The notes beneath the pieces are model-generated. The model ran no database searches and had not been told where the DNA came from. It worked only from the letters and a program-made list of their open reading frames with translations. 64,000 bases of DNA from Chloroflexota bacterium (lineage in GTDB: Bacteria > Chloroflexota > Limnocylindria > P2-11E), in NCBI GenBank assembly GCA_016194865.1, contig JACQAT010000007.1, positions 124,001 through 188,000 of the forward strand, given 5' to 3'. Both the position numbers and the translations under genes were made by a program. Position 1 is the first letter of the stretch. The number at the start of each line of letters is the position of its first letter. Below, in pieces: positions 6,904 through 15,850 of the stretch.

Positions 6904-7876
6904 TGGATCACCCGCAGGTATCCCTGACAGCGCGAATGAGGTCGCTCGGAGGGCTCATGAGCCGGTTCTCCTGGCCGAAGTACTCGCCCAGCTTGATCCC
7001 CGCGAAGGCGGCCGCTTTCTCGACGGCACCGTCGGCGCCGGCGGGCACGCGCGCGCCATCGCCGAGCGCATCGGACCGCAGGGCAGGCTCCTGGGCCTCG
7101 ACCGCGATCCTGCGGCCCTCGCGATCGCGGAGCGGTACCTGGCAGATCTCGGGGAACGGGTCATCCTCGTCCGCGCGAACTTCGCGCTTTGCGACGACGT
7201 GGCCCGCGCGCACGGCCTCGACCAGCTCGACGGCGTCCTCCTCGACCTCGGGCTCTCATCCATCCAGCTCGCCGACGACGAGCGGGGCTTCAGCTTTCGC
7301 TCGCCAGGCCCGCTGGACATGCGTGCCGACCCGGACCTTCGGGTCACGGCGGCCGACATCGTGAACGGCACCGAGGTCACGGAGCTCGCGCGCATCTTCG
7401 CCACGTATGGCGAGGAGCCCGAGGCCCTGCGCGTCGCTCGCGCGATCGGCCGGCGGCGTGTGAAGACCCCCTTCCAGACGGCCGACGATCTCGGCCGCTT
7501 CGTGAGCGGCGTCAAGACGAAGCGCCCGCGCAACACCGACCCGTCGACACGTGTGTTCCAGGCGCTCCGCATCGAGGTGAACGGCGAGCTCGACAACCTC
7601 ACGCAGGTCCTCGAGCGTGCCGTCTCCCTTCTTGCGCCTGGCGGCCGACTGGCGGTCATCTCCTTCCACTCGCTCGAGGACCGGATCGTGAAGACCTTCT
7701 TCAACCGGGAATCGCGCGACTGCATCTGTCCTCCCCACCTCCCCACCTGCGTCTGCGGGCATCGCGCGGGTCTGCGCGTGGTCACGCGGCGGCCGATCTC
7801 CTCGGCTGTCGCGGAGACCGCGCGCAACCCGCGCGCCCGCAGCGCCGGCCTTCGCGTCGCCGAAAAGCTCGCTTGA
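6701..7876 (+). CDS. rsmH: 16S rRNA (cytosine1402-N4)-methyltransferase
   Basis: An S-adenosylmethionine-dependent methyltransferase acting on C1402 of 16S rRNA. The conserved core starts with HEPVLLAEVL at about 6947 and continues with GTVGAGGHA (SAM loop), LLDLGLSSIQL, DMRADP, FQALRIEVNGEL and VISFHSLEDRIVK. From that point it is 309 residues, normal for the family. No ATG, GTG or TTG exists in this frame between 6713 and 6947; the well-placed ATG at 6903 (overlapping the mraZ stop) is in another frame. Either the start is non-canonical or a one-base indel lies between 6903 and 6947. The coordinates give the full open frame. Confidence 0.85.
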   Translation: MARMTRNRTRKGASSSPPISADTPASRRKPRSSASPAGSRSGSPDAGAPGSPRSRARSPRASRASASDGSPAGIPDSANEVARRAHEPVLLAEVLAQLDPREGGRFLDGTVGAGGHARAIAERIGPQGRLLGLDRDPAALAIAERYLADLGERVILVRANFALCDDVARAHGLDQLDGVLLDLGLSSIQLADDERGFSFRSPGPLDMRADPDLRVTAADIVNGTEVTELARIFATYGEEPEALRVARAIGRRRVKTPFQTADDLGRFVSGVKTKRPRNTDPSTRVFQALRIEVNGELDNLTQVLERAVSLLAPGGRLAVISFHSLEDRIVKTFFNRESRDCICPPHLPTCVCGHRAGLRVVTRRPISSAVAETARNPRARSAGLRVAEKLA

Positions 7877-8313
7877 TCGCGGCCACGCTTCATTTCGGCT
7901 CGCGCAGCCGCCGCGAATCGGCCCGGGGGGCCGTTCGCGGCGTCAGACGCGATCAGGCGCGTGGCGCCACGGCTCTCCATCGCTCCTCTCAAAGTCGTCC
8001 TCGTGCTCGCGCGCTGGCCCGCACGTCGTGGGAGCTGCGGAGCTTCGCGTTCGCGGGCGCGTTCATCCTCGCCAGCTTCCTCCTCGCGCTCTTGTATCTC
8101 TCTCAGATCACCGGTCTCTCGGCGGGCGGGTACGAGATGCAGCGGCTGCAGGCCGAGCGTGACGAGCTCCGACGCCAGGCGGCCCTCGCGGACGTCCAGC
8201 TCGCGAGGCTCGACTCGCCGGCGCGCATCGAGGCGCAGGTGAAGCGGCTCGGGCTCGTGCGCGTCGCGCGGGTGTTCGTCCTCAGCGCGGACGCGCTCCA
8301 AGCCAAGAAGTAG
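7873..8313 (+). CDS. ftsL: FtsL-like septum protein
   Basis: A 146-residue bitopic protein in the standard ftsL place between rsmH and ftsI. A basic cytoplasmic tail (1-55) precedes one membrane span at about 57-80 (FAFAGAFILASFLLALLYL region). A periplasm-facing coiled coil follows (MQRLQAERDELRRQAALADVQLARL), then the DivIC/FtsL-type RIEAQVKRLGLVR segment. FtsL links FtsQ/DivIC to FtsW-FtsI during septation. Start TTG 7873 overlaps the rsmH stop as TTGA. The assignment rests on topology and position, because FtsL sequences diverge strongly. Confidence 0.78.
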   Translation: MIAATLHFGSRSRRESARGAVRGVRRDQARGATALHRSSQSRPRARALARTSWELRSFAFAGAFILASFLLALLYLSQITGLSAGGYEMQRLQAERDELRRQAALADVQLARLDSPARIEAQVKRLGLVRVARVFVLSADALQAKK

Positions 8314-8320
8314 CGGCCGC

Positions 8321-10009
8321 GTGGAGCGCGTCTCCGCGGCCCGCCTGCGGGTCCTCTTCCTCATCCTCGCCCTTCTGTCGACCAGCGTCGCCGGGAAGAC
8401 CGTCTACTGGCAAGCGCTGAAGCGGCCGGAGCTGCTCGCGCAGGCGATCGATCAGGTACGCACGGATCAGGTGCTCGCCGCGCAGCGCGGCGTCATCCGC
8501 GACCGCACCGGCGCGATCCTGGCCACCACGGTCCCCCTCCGTTCGCTCTACGCGATCCCCGCGCAGATCCCTGAGAACGAGCGCGCGCGCGTCAGCGTGG
8601 CGCTCGGGACGCTGCTCGGTCGCGATCCGCTGGCGATCCGGGCGAGGCTCGACGGCGGCGCGGAGTGGCTCTTCATCCATCGCCGCCTCCCCGAGGAGAC
8701 CGCGCGGGCGATCGAGGATATGCATCTCCCGGGCATCGGCTTCCAGGCGGAGCCGAAGCGCCTCTACCCGAACGACACCACCGCGGCGCACGTCCTCGGA
8801 TTCGTGAACGACGACGGCGATGGTCAATACGGCGTCGAAGGCGCGTACGACACGCTGCTGCGTGGCACGCCCGGACGGCTGATGGTCGAGCGCGATCCGG
8901 CGAACCGCGCGCTGGCGATCGGCGTGCGTGAGGCCCAGCCGGCGATCCGTGGTTCGGACCTGACCCTGACGCTCGATCTCGGCATCCAGGCGGCCGCGGA
9001 GCGCGAGCTTCGCCTCGCGCTGGAGAAGGAGAAGGCGCCGGGAGGCTCGATCGTCGTGCTCGATCCGCGGGACGGGGCGATCCTCGCGATGGCGTCCGCG
9101 CCGACCTTCGATCCCGCGGGCGTCGGCGTCGCCGATCTCGAGTCGCTGCGCGATCGTGCGGTGTCCTGGTCATACGAGCCCGGCTCGACGATGAAGGCGC
9201 TGACCATCGCCGCGGCGATCGACCAGCGCGTCGTCGCGCCGACCACGAGCTACAACGATGTCGGGTACGCGATCATCGGTGGCCGGCGCTTGAACAACGC
9301 GCTCGGCCGCGCCTACGGTCCGACGACGGTCACGCAGGTGCTCGAGCGCTCGCTGAACGCGGGCGCGGTGTTCGTCGCGTCGAAGCTCGGGGCGCAGAAG
9401 CTCTACGACTACATCGGCGCCTTCGGCCTGGGCAGGCCGACCGGCGTCGATCTCGCGGGCGAGGTCGCGGGCCAGGTGCGGCCGCTCGCCGAGTGGTACC
9501 CGGTGGACGTCGGCACCGCGGCGTTCGGGCAGGGGCTCACGGTCACACCGCTGCAGCTCGCGGCCGCCTACGCGGCGATCGCGAACGGCGGCACGCTGTA
9601 TCGCCCCTACATCGTGGCGAGCCGGCGCGATGCGGAAGGGGAGCACCGCACCGCGCCGGTCGCGGTCCGGAGGGTGATCGGCCCCGAGACGGCCGCGACC
9701 CTGCGGACGATGCTCACGTCGACCATCGACAACGGCATCGCCGCCAACGCGCGGCTCTCGTCGTTCAGCGCGGCGGGCAAGACGGGGACGGCGCAGATCC
9801 CCGATGCGGCGGGCTCGTACGAGAGCGACGAATACATCAGCTCGTTCGCGGGCTTCGCGCCGGCGCAGGACCCGCGGTTCGTCACGGTGATCGTCATCGA
9901 GCGCCCGCAGTCTCGCCTGCTCGGCACGCTGTCGGCGATGGCCGCGTTCCGTGGCCTCGCGCTCGATGCGCTGCGCTACGAGCGGGTCCAGCCAGACCGC
10001 AGACCGTAG
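8321..10009 (+). CDS. ftsI: Septal peptidoglycan transpeptidase (PBP2/FtsI)
   Basis: A 562-residue class B penicillin-binding protein that crosslinks septal peptidoglycan. An N-terminal membrane anchor (9-25) is followed by the PBP dimerisation domain (about 50-205) and the transpeptidase domain (about 240-550). Active-site motifs are complete: S289-T-M-K292, S344-L-N346 and K487-T-G489. The start is GTG 8321, eight bases after ftsL. No PASTA domains follow. In many dcw clusters murE comes next; here murF does. Confidence 0.93.
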   Translation: MERVSAARLRVLFLILALLSTSVAGKTVYWQALKRPELLAQAIDQVRTDQVLAAQRGVIRDRTGAILATTVPLRSLYAIPAQIPENERARVSVALGTLLGRDPLAIRARLDGGAEWLFIHRRLPEETARAIEDMHLPGIGFQAEPKRLYPNDTTAAHVLGFVNDDGDGQYGVEGAYDTLLRGTPGRLMVERDPANRALAIGVREAQPAIRGSDLTLTLDLGIQAAAERELRLALEKEKAPGGSIVVLDPRDGAILAMASAPTFDPAGVGVADLESLRDRAVSWSYEPGSTMKALTIAAAIDQRVVAPTTSYNDVGYAIIGGRRLNNALGRAYGPTTVTQVLERSLNAGAVFVASKLGAQKLYDYIGAFGLGRPTGVDLAGEVAGQVRPLAEWYPVDVGTAAFGQGLTVTPLQLAAAYAAIANGGTLYRPYIVASRRDAEGEHRTAPVAVRRVIGPETAATLRTMLTSTIDNGIAANARLSSFSAAGKTGTAQIPDAAGSYESDEYISSFAGFAPAQDPRFVTVIVIERPQSRLLGTLSAMAAFRGLALDALRYERVQPDRRP

Positions 10010-10034
10010 CGGCGCGCGACACTAGCATCGAAGG

Positions 10035-11414
10035 ATGTTCACCCTCGGTCGGCTGCTCGAGGCGAGCGGTGGACGTGTCGTCCACGGCCGTCCGGAGCCC
10101 GAGCTGCGCTTCAGCGAAGGTGCCTTCGACTCGCGCATCGCCGCGCCGGGCTCGCTGTTCTTCGCGCTGCGCGACCAGCGCGACGGTCACGACTTCGTCG
10201 CCGACGCGTTCGCGCACGGTGTGCGCGGCGCGGTCGTCGAGCGACTTCCCGCGGGGCTCCCCGACGACGCGCTGTGCGTCGAGGTGTCCGACGCGCGTCA
10301 CGCGCTGCGGCGTCTGGCGGAGTCGATCCGCGACGCGCAGCCGATCCCGGCGGTCGGCATCACCGGCAATGCCGGCAAGACGACCGCGAAGCAGGCCAGC
10401 GCGGCGACGCTGGGGATGCGCTACCGCGTGCTGTCGCCGCGCGCTTCGTACAACAACGAGATCGGCGTCCAGCTGACGTTCCTCGCGCAGGAGCCGAGCC
10501 ACGAGGTCGCGGTCCTCGAGCTCGGCTTCTACGTGCTGGGTGAGATCGCGGATCTCTGCCGGCTCGTGCGGCCACGGATCGGCATCGTCACCATGGTGCC
10601 GGAGCGGCCGACGCATTTCGCGCGCACCCCGAGCGTCGACGCGATCGCGCGCGGCAAGGCCGAGCTCGTCGAGTCGCTCCCGGCCGACGGCGTCGCGCTG
10701 CTCAACGCCGACGACCGCCGCGTCCGTGCGATGAGCTCGCTGACGCGCGCGCGCGTGGTGCTCTACGGCGAGGCCGCGGACGCGCAGCTGCGGGCGACCG
10801 ACGTCACCGAGCTCGGGCTCGACGGCACGCGCTTCGTCGCGCGCTACGAGGGAGCGAGCGCTCAAGCGACGATCCCGCTTCCCGGGCGCCACCTCGTCAC
10901 CGCCGCCCTCGGCGCGCTCGGCGCGGCGATGATGCTCGGCGTGCCGCTCGAGGAGGCCGCGGTCGGTCTCGGGATGCTCGAGCCGCCCGCGCACCGCATG
11001 GCCGTCCGCCGAGCGGCGCGCTGGACCGTCATCGACGATTCGTACAACGCCAGCCCGGCCGCGGTGCACGCGGCCCTGCACGTCCTGCGGGGGAGCGGCG
11101 GTCGCCGCGTCGCGGTGCTCGGCGACATGCGCGAGCTCGGCACGCTCTCCTCCGACGCGCACGAGGAGGTCGGACGCGACGCGGCGGATAGCGCAGACGT
11201 CGTCATCGGGGTGGGCGAGCTCGCCGCCACGATCGTCTCGAGCGCGAAGGCAGTGGGACACCGCGACGCGCACAGCGTCGCCGACAGCGCCGAGGCCCTT
11301 GTCCTGCTGCGACGTATTTTGAGGCCGGGCGATGTCGTGCTGGTGAACGGCGCGCGCGCGCTCGAGCTGGACAAGCTCGCCGACGCGCTGGCTCCCGCCG
11401 GGGCGGCGGCCTGA
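10035..11414 (+). CDS. murF: UDP-MurNAc-tripeptide--D-Ala-D-Ala ligase
   Basis: A 459-residue Mur ligase that adds the D-Ala-D-Ala dipeptide to the UDP-MurNAc tripeptide, using ATP. It has the N-terminal UDP-binding domain (about 1-100), the ATPase centre with GITGNAGKTTAKQ, and a C-terminal domain with AHRMAVRR...VIDDSYNASPAAV, the MurF-type signature. Its stop overlaps the mraY start (TGATG). A second, membrane-fused MurF-like gene lies at 21624, so this one is presumably the housekeeping enzyme. Confidence 0.93.
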   Translation: MFTLGRLLEASGGRVVHGRPEPELRFSEGAFDSRIAAPGSLFFALRDQRDGHDFVADAFAHGVRGAVVERLPAGLPDDALCVEVSDARHALRRLAESIRDAQPIPAVGITGNAGKTTAKQASAATLGMRYRVLSPRASYNNEIGVQLTFLAQEPSHEVAVLELGFYVLGEIADLCRLVRPRIGIVTMVPERPTHFARTPSVDAIARGKAELVESLPADGVALLNADDRRVRAMSSLTRARVVLYGEAADAQLRATDVTELGLDGTRFVARYEGASAQATIPLPGRHLVTAALGALGAAMMLGVPLEEAAVGLGMLEPPAHRMAVRRAARWTVIDDSYNASPAAVHAALHVLRGSGGRRVAVLGDMRELGTLSSDAHEEVGRDAADSADVVIGVGELAATIVSSAKAVGHRDAHSVADSAEALVLLRRILRPGDVVLVNGARALELDKLADALAPAGAAA

Positions 11415-12400
11415 TGGCGACGCTGTCCCTCGGCGTGCTGCTGCTCGCGTTCACGCTCGGCCTCGTGCTCAGCGGCCCGTTCATCGCGGGGCTTCGCCAC
11501 TTCAGGGTGGGGAAGCGGATCCAGCGCGAGCTGCCGCACCAGCACCAGGCGAAGCAGGGCATGCTCACGATGGGCGGCCTGCTCCCGATCGGCGTCGTCA
11601 CGTGCATCTGGCTGGGGCTGCTCCTCCTGCTGCCGGATCCGCTGCGCGGGGATTTCGTCGCTCAGACGATCGTTCCGGTGGGCGCGCTCATCGGCGTCGG
11701 CCTGCTGGGCGCGATCGACGACTACGTGAATGTCGCCTATGGCTTCGGGATCCGCGGACGGCACAAGATCGTGTGGCAGCTCGTTGTCGGCATCGCCGCC
11801 GCGCTCTACATCCAGCGGCACTTCGCGATCACGGGCGTGTATGTCCCGCTGCTCGGCGAGCTGCAGATCGGCGCGCTCGCCTTCGTCATCGTCGCCGTCG
11901 CGGCGATCGTCGCGACGTCGAACGCGGTCAACCTGACGGACGGCCTGGACGGCCTCGCGGGTGGCCTGCTCGTCTTCGCCTTCCTGTCGTTTGCCTTCAT
12001 CGCCTTCGCGCGTGGCCACCTGTGGCTTGTCGTGTTCTGTGCCGCCATGGTCGGCGCGCTGCTCGCGTACCTGTGGTTCAACGTGAACCCAGCCGTCTTC
12101 ATGATGGGCGACGTCGGCTCGCTCGCGTTCGGCGCCACGCTGGCGACGGTGGCGCTCACCACCGGCTTCGTCCTGCTGCTGCCGATCGCCGGTCTGGTCT
12201 TCATGGCCGAGACGCTCTCGGTGATCCTCCAGGTGGGCAGCTACAAGCTGCGCCGGAAGCGCATCTTCCGCATGTCGCCGTTCCACCTGCACTTCCAGGC
12301 GATCGGCTGGCCGGAGCAGCAGGTCACGATGCGCTTCTGGCTGATCGGCGCGCTCGGCTGCATCGTCGCCGCGATGCTCGCGTTCGTGACGCCGCTGTGA
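11414..12400 (+). CDS. mraY: Phospho-MurNAc-pentapeptide translocase
   Basis: A 328-residue polytopic enzyme that transfers phospho-MurNAc-pentapeptide to undecaprenyl phosphate, making lipid I. Diagnostic segments are GKQGMLTMGG-like (AKQGMLTMGGLL), GAIDDYVN, AVNLTDGLDGLAGG with catalytic aspartates, and FMMGDVGSLAFGA plus FRMSPFHLHFQAIGW with the histidine-rich loop. About ten membrane spans. It overlaps murF by one base and pgeF by four (GTGA). Confidence 0.95.
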   Translation: MATLSLGVLLLAFTLGLVLSGPFIAGLRHFRVGKRIQRELPHQHQAKQGMLTMGGLLPIGVVTCIWLGLLLLLPDPLRGDFVAQTIVPVGALIGVGLLGAIDDYVNVAYGFGIRGRHKIVWQLVVGIAAALYIQRHFAITGVYVPLLGELQIGALAFVIVAVAAIVATSNAVNLTDGLDGLAGGLLVFAFLSFAFIAFARGHLWLVVFCAAMVGALLAYLWFNVNPAVFMMGDVGSLAFGATLATVALTTGFVLLLPIAGLVFMAETLSVILQVGSYKLRRKRIFRMSPFHLHFQAIGWPEQQVTMRFWLIGALGCIVAAMLAFVTPL

Positions 12401-13149
12401 GCCCCGCTTCGGACGCGGCGACTCAGGTAACCCGCGCGGCGTGGCCGGAGCGCGACGGCGCGCTGCGCTCGCCGCTCCTCGAGGGACACGGTCTCGTCGC
12501 CGGCTTCACCACACGTGCGCTCGGCGCGATGGCGGGCACGCTCGCCGTCGCCGAGGAGCAGCGTCGCAATCGCGGCGCGCTCACCCGCCTGCTCGGCTTC
12601 GAGGACGTCGTCCGGGTGCGGCAGGTCCACGGCGCCGCCGTCGTGCACGCGGACGCGCCATTCGACGTGTGGCCGGAGGCCGACGGCATCTGGACCGAGC
12701 GCCCGGGCCTGCTCCTCGGTGTCGGGGGCGCCGATTGCGTGCCGGTCCTCGTCGCCGACCCGCAGAGCCTCATCGGCGCGGCCCACGCCGGATGGCAGGG
12801 GACGACCCTGCGCGTCACGGAGGCGCTGGTCGACGCGATGGTGCAGGCGGGCGCCAGCCAACAAAGAATGGTCGCCGCGCTCGGGCCCTCGATCGGTCCG
12901 TGCTGCTACACGATCGACGAGGAGCGCGCCGCGCTCGTTCGCGAGCGGCTCGGACCGGCCGCGATCGAGGGCAACGCCTTTGACCTGTGGCGCGCGAACG
13001 CGGCGCAGCTCGCCGGTCGCGGCGTGCGCGCGATCGAGGTCTCCGGCATCTGCACGCGCTGCGGCGGCGCCGACCTGTGGTCGTATCGCGCGCGCCACGA
13101 GCGCGGGCCGCAGGGCACGGCGCTCGGCTTCATCGGCCGCCCCGCATGA
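12397..13149 (+). CDS. pgeF: Peptidoglycan editing factor / YfiH-type purine nucleoside phosphorylase
   Basis: A 250-residue YfiH/LACC1-family protein. The metal site is visible as QVHGA, GGADCVPVLVAD and AAHAGWQGT (His-Cys-His), with the CCYTIDEE and CTRCGGADLWSYR segments later. Family members have purine nucleoside phosphorylase/deaminase activity. In E. coli PgeF (YfiH) prevents mis-incorporation of L-Ser for L-Ala in the stem peptide by MurC, which suits a place among mur genes. Start GTG 12397 overlaps mraY; its stop overlaps murD (ATGA). Confidence 0.9.
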   Translation: MSPASDAATQVTRAAWPERDGALRSPLLEGHGLVAGFTTRALGAMAGTLAVAEEQRRNRGALTRLLGFEDVVRVRQVHGAAVVHADAPFDVWPEADGIWTERPGLLLGVGGADCVPVLVADPQSLIGAAHAGWQGTTLRVTEALVDAMVQAGASQQRMVAALGPSIGPCCYTIDEERAALVRERLGPAAIEGNAFDLWRANAAQLAGRGVRAIEVSGICTRCGGADLWSYRARHERGPQGTALGFIGRPA

Positions 13150-14558
13150 CGCTGCTCTTCGACCCCGAGGTCACGGCGGCCGACCTGCGGGGCAAGCGGA
13201 CGACAATCATCGGTCTCGGGAAGGGGCGCACCACGGCCGGGCTCGCGCGGTTCCTCGTTTCAGCAGGCGCCCGGGTGACCATCGCCGATCCGCAGACGCG
13301 CGACCATCTCGCCGAGGGCATCGGCCGGCTCGGCGACCTGGACGTCCAGCTGGTGCTCGGCCCGTCGAGCGACGATGCGGCGCTCGACGACCCCGATCTG
13401 GTCTTCGTGATCCCGGGCATCCGCCCGCGCTCGGCAACGATCCTCCGGGCGATGCAGCGCGGCATCCCGATCCTCACCGAGATGGGGTTGTTCTTCCGGC
13501 TGTGCCCCGCGCCGATCATCGGCGTCACCGGTACGAAGGGGAAGTCGACCACGATGACCCTGATCTCGCGGATGCTCGCGCGCGGGCCGCGGCGCGTGGT
13601 GAGCGGCGGCAACATCGGCACAGCGGTCATCCAGCTGCTGCCGTCACTGGTGCCGGACGATCTCGTGGTGCTCGAGCTGTCGAGCTTCCAGCTCGAGACG
13701 CTCGCGCGCAGCCCGCACGTCGCCGTGGTCACGAACGCGCTCGAGGACCACCTCGACCACCACGGCTCGCGCGACGCGTACCACGCGGCGAAGAGCAACA
13801 TCGTCCGCTGGCAGGGCGCGCACGACATCGCGGTGCTCAACCTCGACGACCCGAACACGCTCGCGCTCCATACCGGGGCATCGTCGGAGGTCCGCGGCTT
13901 CTCGCTGTCGCTCAAGGTGAAGCGCGGCGCCTACCTCGATCCTGGCGGCATGCTGACCATGGTCCGGCCAGGCGGTGTCGCCGCGATCCTCGACAAGCGC
14001 GAGCTGTCCGTGCCGGGCGCGCACAACGTGTCCAATGCGCTCGCGGCCGCGATCGTGGCCGACGAGTACGGCATCCCTGCCACGGATATCGCCGACGTGC
14101 TTCGCTCCTTCGAGGGTCTCCCGCATCGCCTCGAGCGCGTCGCCGAACGCGGTGGCGTGCTCTGGATCAACGACTCGCAGGGCACGACCCCGTACGCGAC
14201 GATCCCCGCGCTGAGCGCGCATGGCCGCACGCCGGTCGTGATCCTCGGCGGCGTCGCCAAGGGCGCGGACTTCCGCGAGCTCGGGCGTGAGGTCGCGAAA
14301 CAGGCGCGCGCGGCCATCCTCATCGGACAGGCCGCCGACGACATCGCTGCCGCGATCGAGGCGGGACGCACGGATCCGGCGCGCCCCGCCGTGAACCGCG
14401 CGGCCACCCTCGCGGAGGCGGTGCGGATCGCGGACAGCGCGGCCCAGCCCGGGGACGTGGTCCTGCTGTCGCCCGCGTGCGCCTCCTTTGACATGTTCTC
14501 GTCCTACGAGGCGCGCGGTGACGCGTTCAAGCGGCTCGTCGCGGAGCTCGGCCGATGA
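13146..14558 (+). CDS. murD: UDP-MurNAc-L-alanine--D-glutamate ligase
   Basis: A 470-residue Mur ligase that adds D-Glu to UDP-MurNAc-L-Ala. The N-terminal Rossmann part starts at TTIIGLGKGRTT. The central ATPase holds GVTGTKGKST, then LELSSFQLE and ALEDHLDHHGS. The C-terminal domain carries the glutamate-binding region (LPHRLERVAERGGVLWINDSQ). Start ATG 13146 sits in an ATGA overlap with pgeF, and its stop overlaps ftsW in the same way, so coupling is tight. The D-Glu substrate is made by the MurI encoded at 56525. Confidence 0.94.
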   Translation: MTLLFDPEVTAADLRGKRTTIIGLGKGRTTAGLARFLVSAGARVTIADPQTRDHLAEGIGRLGDLDVQLVLGPSSDDAALDDPDLVFVIPGIRPRSATILRAMQRGIPILTEMGLFFRLCPAPIIGVTGTKGKSTTMTLISRMLARGPRRVVSGGNIGTAVIQLLPSLVPDDLVVLELSSFQLETLARSPHVAVVTNALEDHLDHHGSRDAYHAAKSNIVRWQGAHDIAVLNLDDPNTLALHTGASSEVRGFSLSLKVKRGAYLDPGGMLTMVRPGGVAAILDKRELSVPGAHNVSNALAAAIVADEYGIPATDIADVLRSFEGLPHRLERVAERGGVLWINDSQGTTPYATIPALSAHGRTPVVILGGVAKGADFRELGREVAKQARAAILIGQAADDIAAAIEAGRTDPARPAVNRAATLAEAVRIADSAAQPGDVVLLSPACASFDMFSSYEARGDAFKRLVAELGR

Positions 14559-15850
14559 AGCTCCTGGCGCGCCTGCCGAGGACGACGTCGTTCGATCTCT
14601 CGCTGCTCGCGGTCGTGCTCGCGCTGCTCGCGATCGGGCTCGCGATGGTCTTCAGCGCCAGCGGGATGCGCGCCCTGGACACGCTCGACGAGCCTCGCTA
14701 CTACCTCGTCCAGCAGGCGCTGTGGGCCGCCATCGGTCTCGTCGCGATGACCGTCGCCGCGCGGACGGACTACCACCGCTATCGGGCCATCGCGCTGCCG
14801 CTGCTCGTGGTCACGGGCGCGCTCCTGGTCGCGGTCCTCATCCCCGGCCTGGGCACGCGTGTCGGTGGCGCCGCGCGCTGGATCCGCGTGAGCTCGTTCG
14901 CGGGCGTGCAGCCCGCGGAGATCGCGAAGCTCGCGCTCATCGTCTACTTCGCGTTCTGGCTCGCGCACCGGCGCGCACGCGCGAGCTCGCTCGCGGTCGT
15001 CGGACCATTCCTGGGCATCGTGGTGGCGGGCGCCGCTCTCATCATCGCGGAGCCGGATCTCGGGACCGCGATCGTCATCGTCACCGTCGGCCTCGCCATG
15101 TACTTCGTGGCGGGCGCGCGCCCGTGGATCTTCGCCGCGCTCCTGGCGCTGGCTGCCACGGCCGTCGCGACCGTGGCGCTCACCCAGCCATACCGGCTCC
15201 GGCGCGTCATGACCTTCCTCGATCCGTGGAGCGACCCACGCGGCGACGGCTTCCAGACCATCCAGGCGCTCTACGGGCTCGCGCTCGGCGGCCCGTTCGG
15301 CGAGGGTCTCGGCGCGGGCAGGGAGAAATTCGGATACCTCCCGGCCGCCTACACCGACTCGATCTTCGCCGTGCTCGGCAACGAGCTGGGTCTCGTCGGC
15401 ACGCTCAGCGTGATCGGGCTGTTCCTGGTCCTCGCGTTCAAGGGGGTGCGGATCGCGCTCCGCGCGCCTGATCCCAGCGGCGCGCTGCTCGCGTCCGGCA
15501 TCACCGTATGGCTCGCGTTCCAGGCCTGGCTGAACATGGCGGTCGTCGCGAGCCTCGTGCCCCTGACCGGGATCACGCTGCCCTTCATCAGCTACGGCGG
15601 CAGCTCGCTGTGCGTCGGGCTCGTCGCGGTCGGCATACTGCTGAACGTTGGACAACAAGGCGGGGGCCATGCCACCGCCGACCCCCGAGCGCGCCGAACA
15701 GCGAAGCCCCCGGGCGTGCCGCGTGCTGCTCGTGGGCGGCGGGACCGGGGGGCACGTGAGCCCGCTGCTGGCGATCGCCGAGGCGGTGGACGAGATCGCT
15801 CCCGCGACAAGCTTCCGCTTCCTTGGTGGTCGTCGCGGACTCGAGGGTGA
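14555..15850 (+). CDS. ftsW: Septal peptidoglycan polymerase FtsW
   Basis: A SEDS-family glycosyltransferase with about ten membrane spans that polymerises lipid II with FtsI at the septum. Family segments include SASGMRA, GGAARWI, QPAEIAKLALIVY, EPDLGTA and LPFISYGGSSL. Family similarity ends at about GILLNVG (15650). The open frame then runs another 60-odd codons through the start of murG as a basic, low-complexity tail. That tail probably results from the absence of a stop rather than from function, so the true 3' end is uncertain. Confidence 0.9.
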   Translation: MKLLARLPRTTSFDLSLLAVVLALLAIGLAMVFSASGMRALDTLDEPRYYLVQQALWAAIGLVAMTVAARTDYHRYRAIALPLLVVTGALLVAVLIPGLGTRVGGAARWIRVSSFAGVQPAEIAKLALIVYFAFWLAHRRARASSLAVVGPFLGIVVAGAALIIAEPDLGTAIVIVTVGLAMYFVAGARPWIFAALLALAATAVATVALTQPYRLRRVMTFLDPWSDPRGDGFQTIQALYGLALGGPFGEGLGAGREKFGYLPAAYTDSIFAVLGNELGLVGTLSVIGLFLVLAFKGVRIALRAPDPSGALLASGITVWLAFQAWLNMAVVASLVPLTGITLPFISYGGSSLCVGLVAVGILLNVGQQGGGHATADPRARRTAKPPGVPRAARGRRDRGAREPAAGDRRGGGRDRSRDKLPLPWWSSRTRG

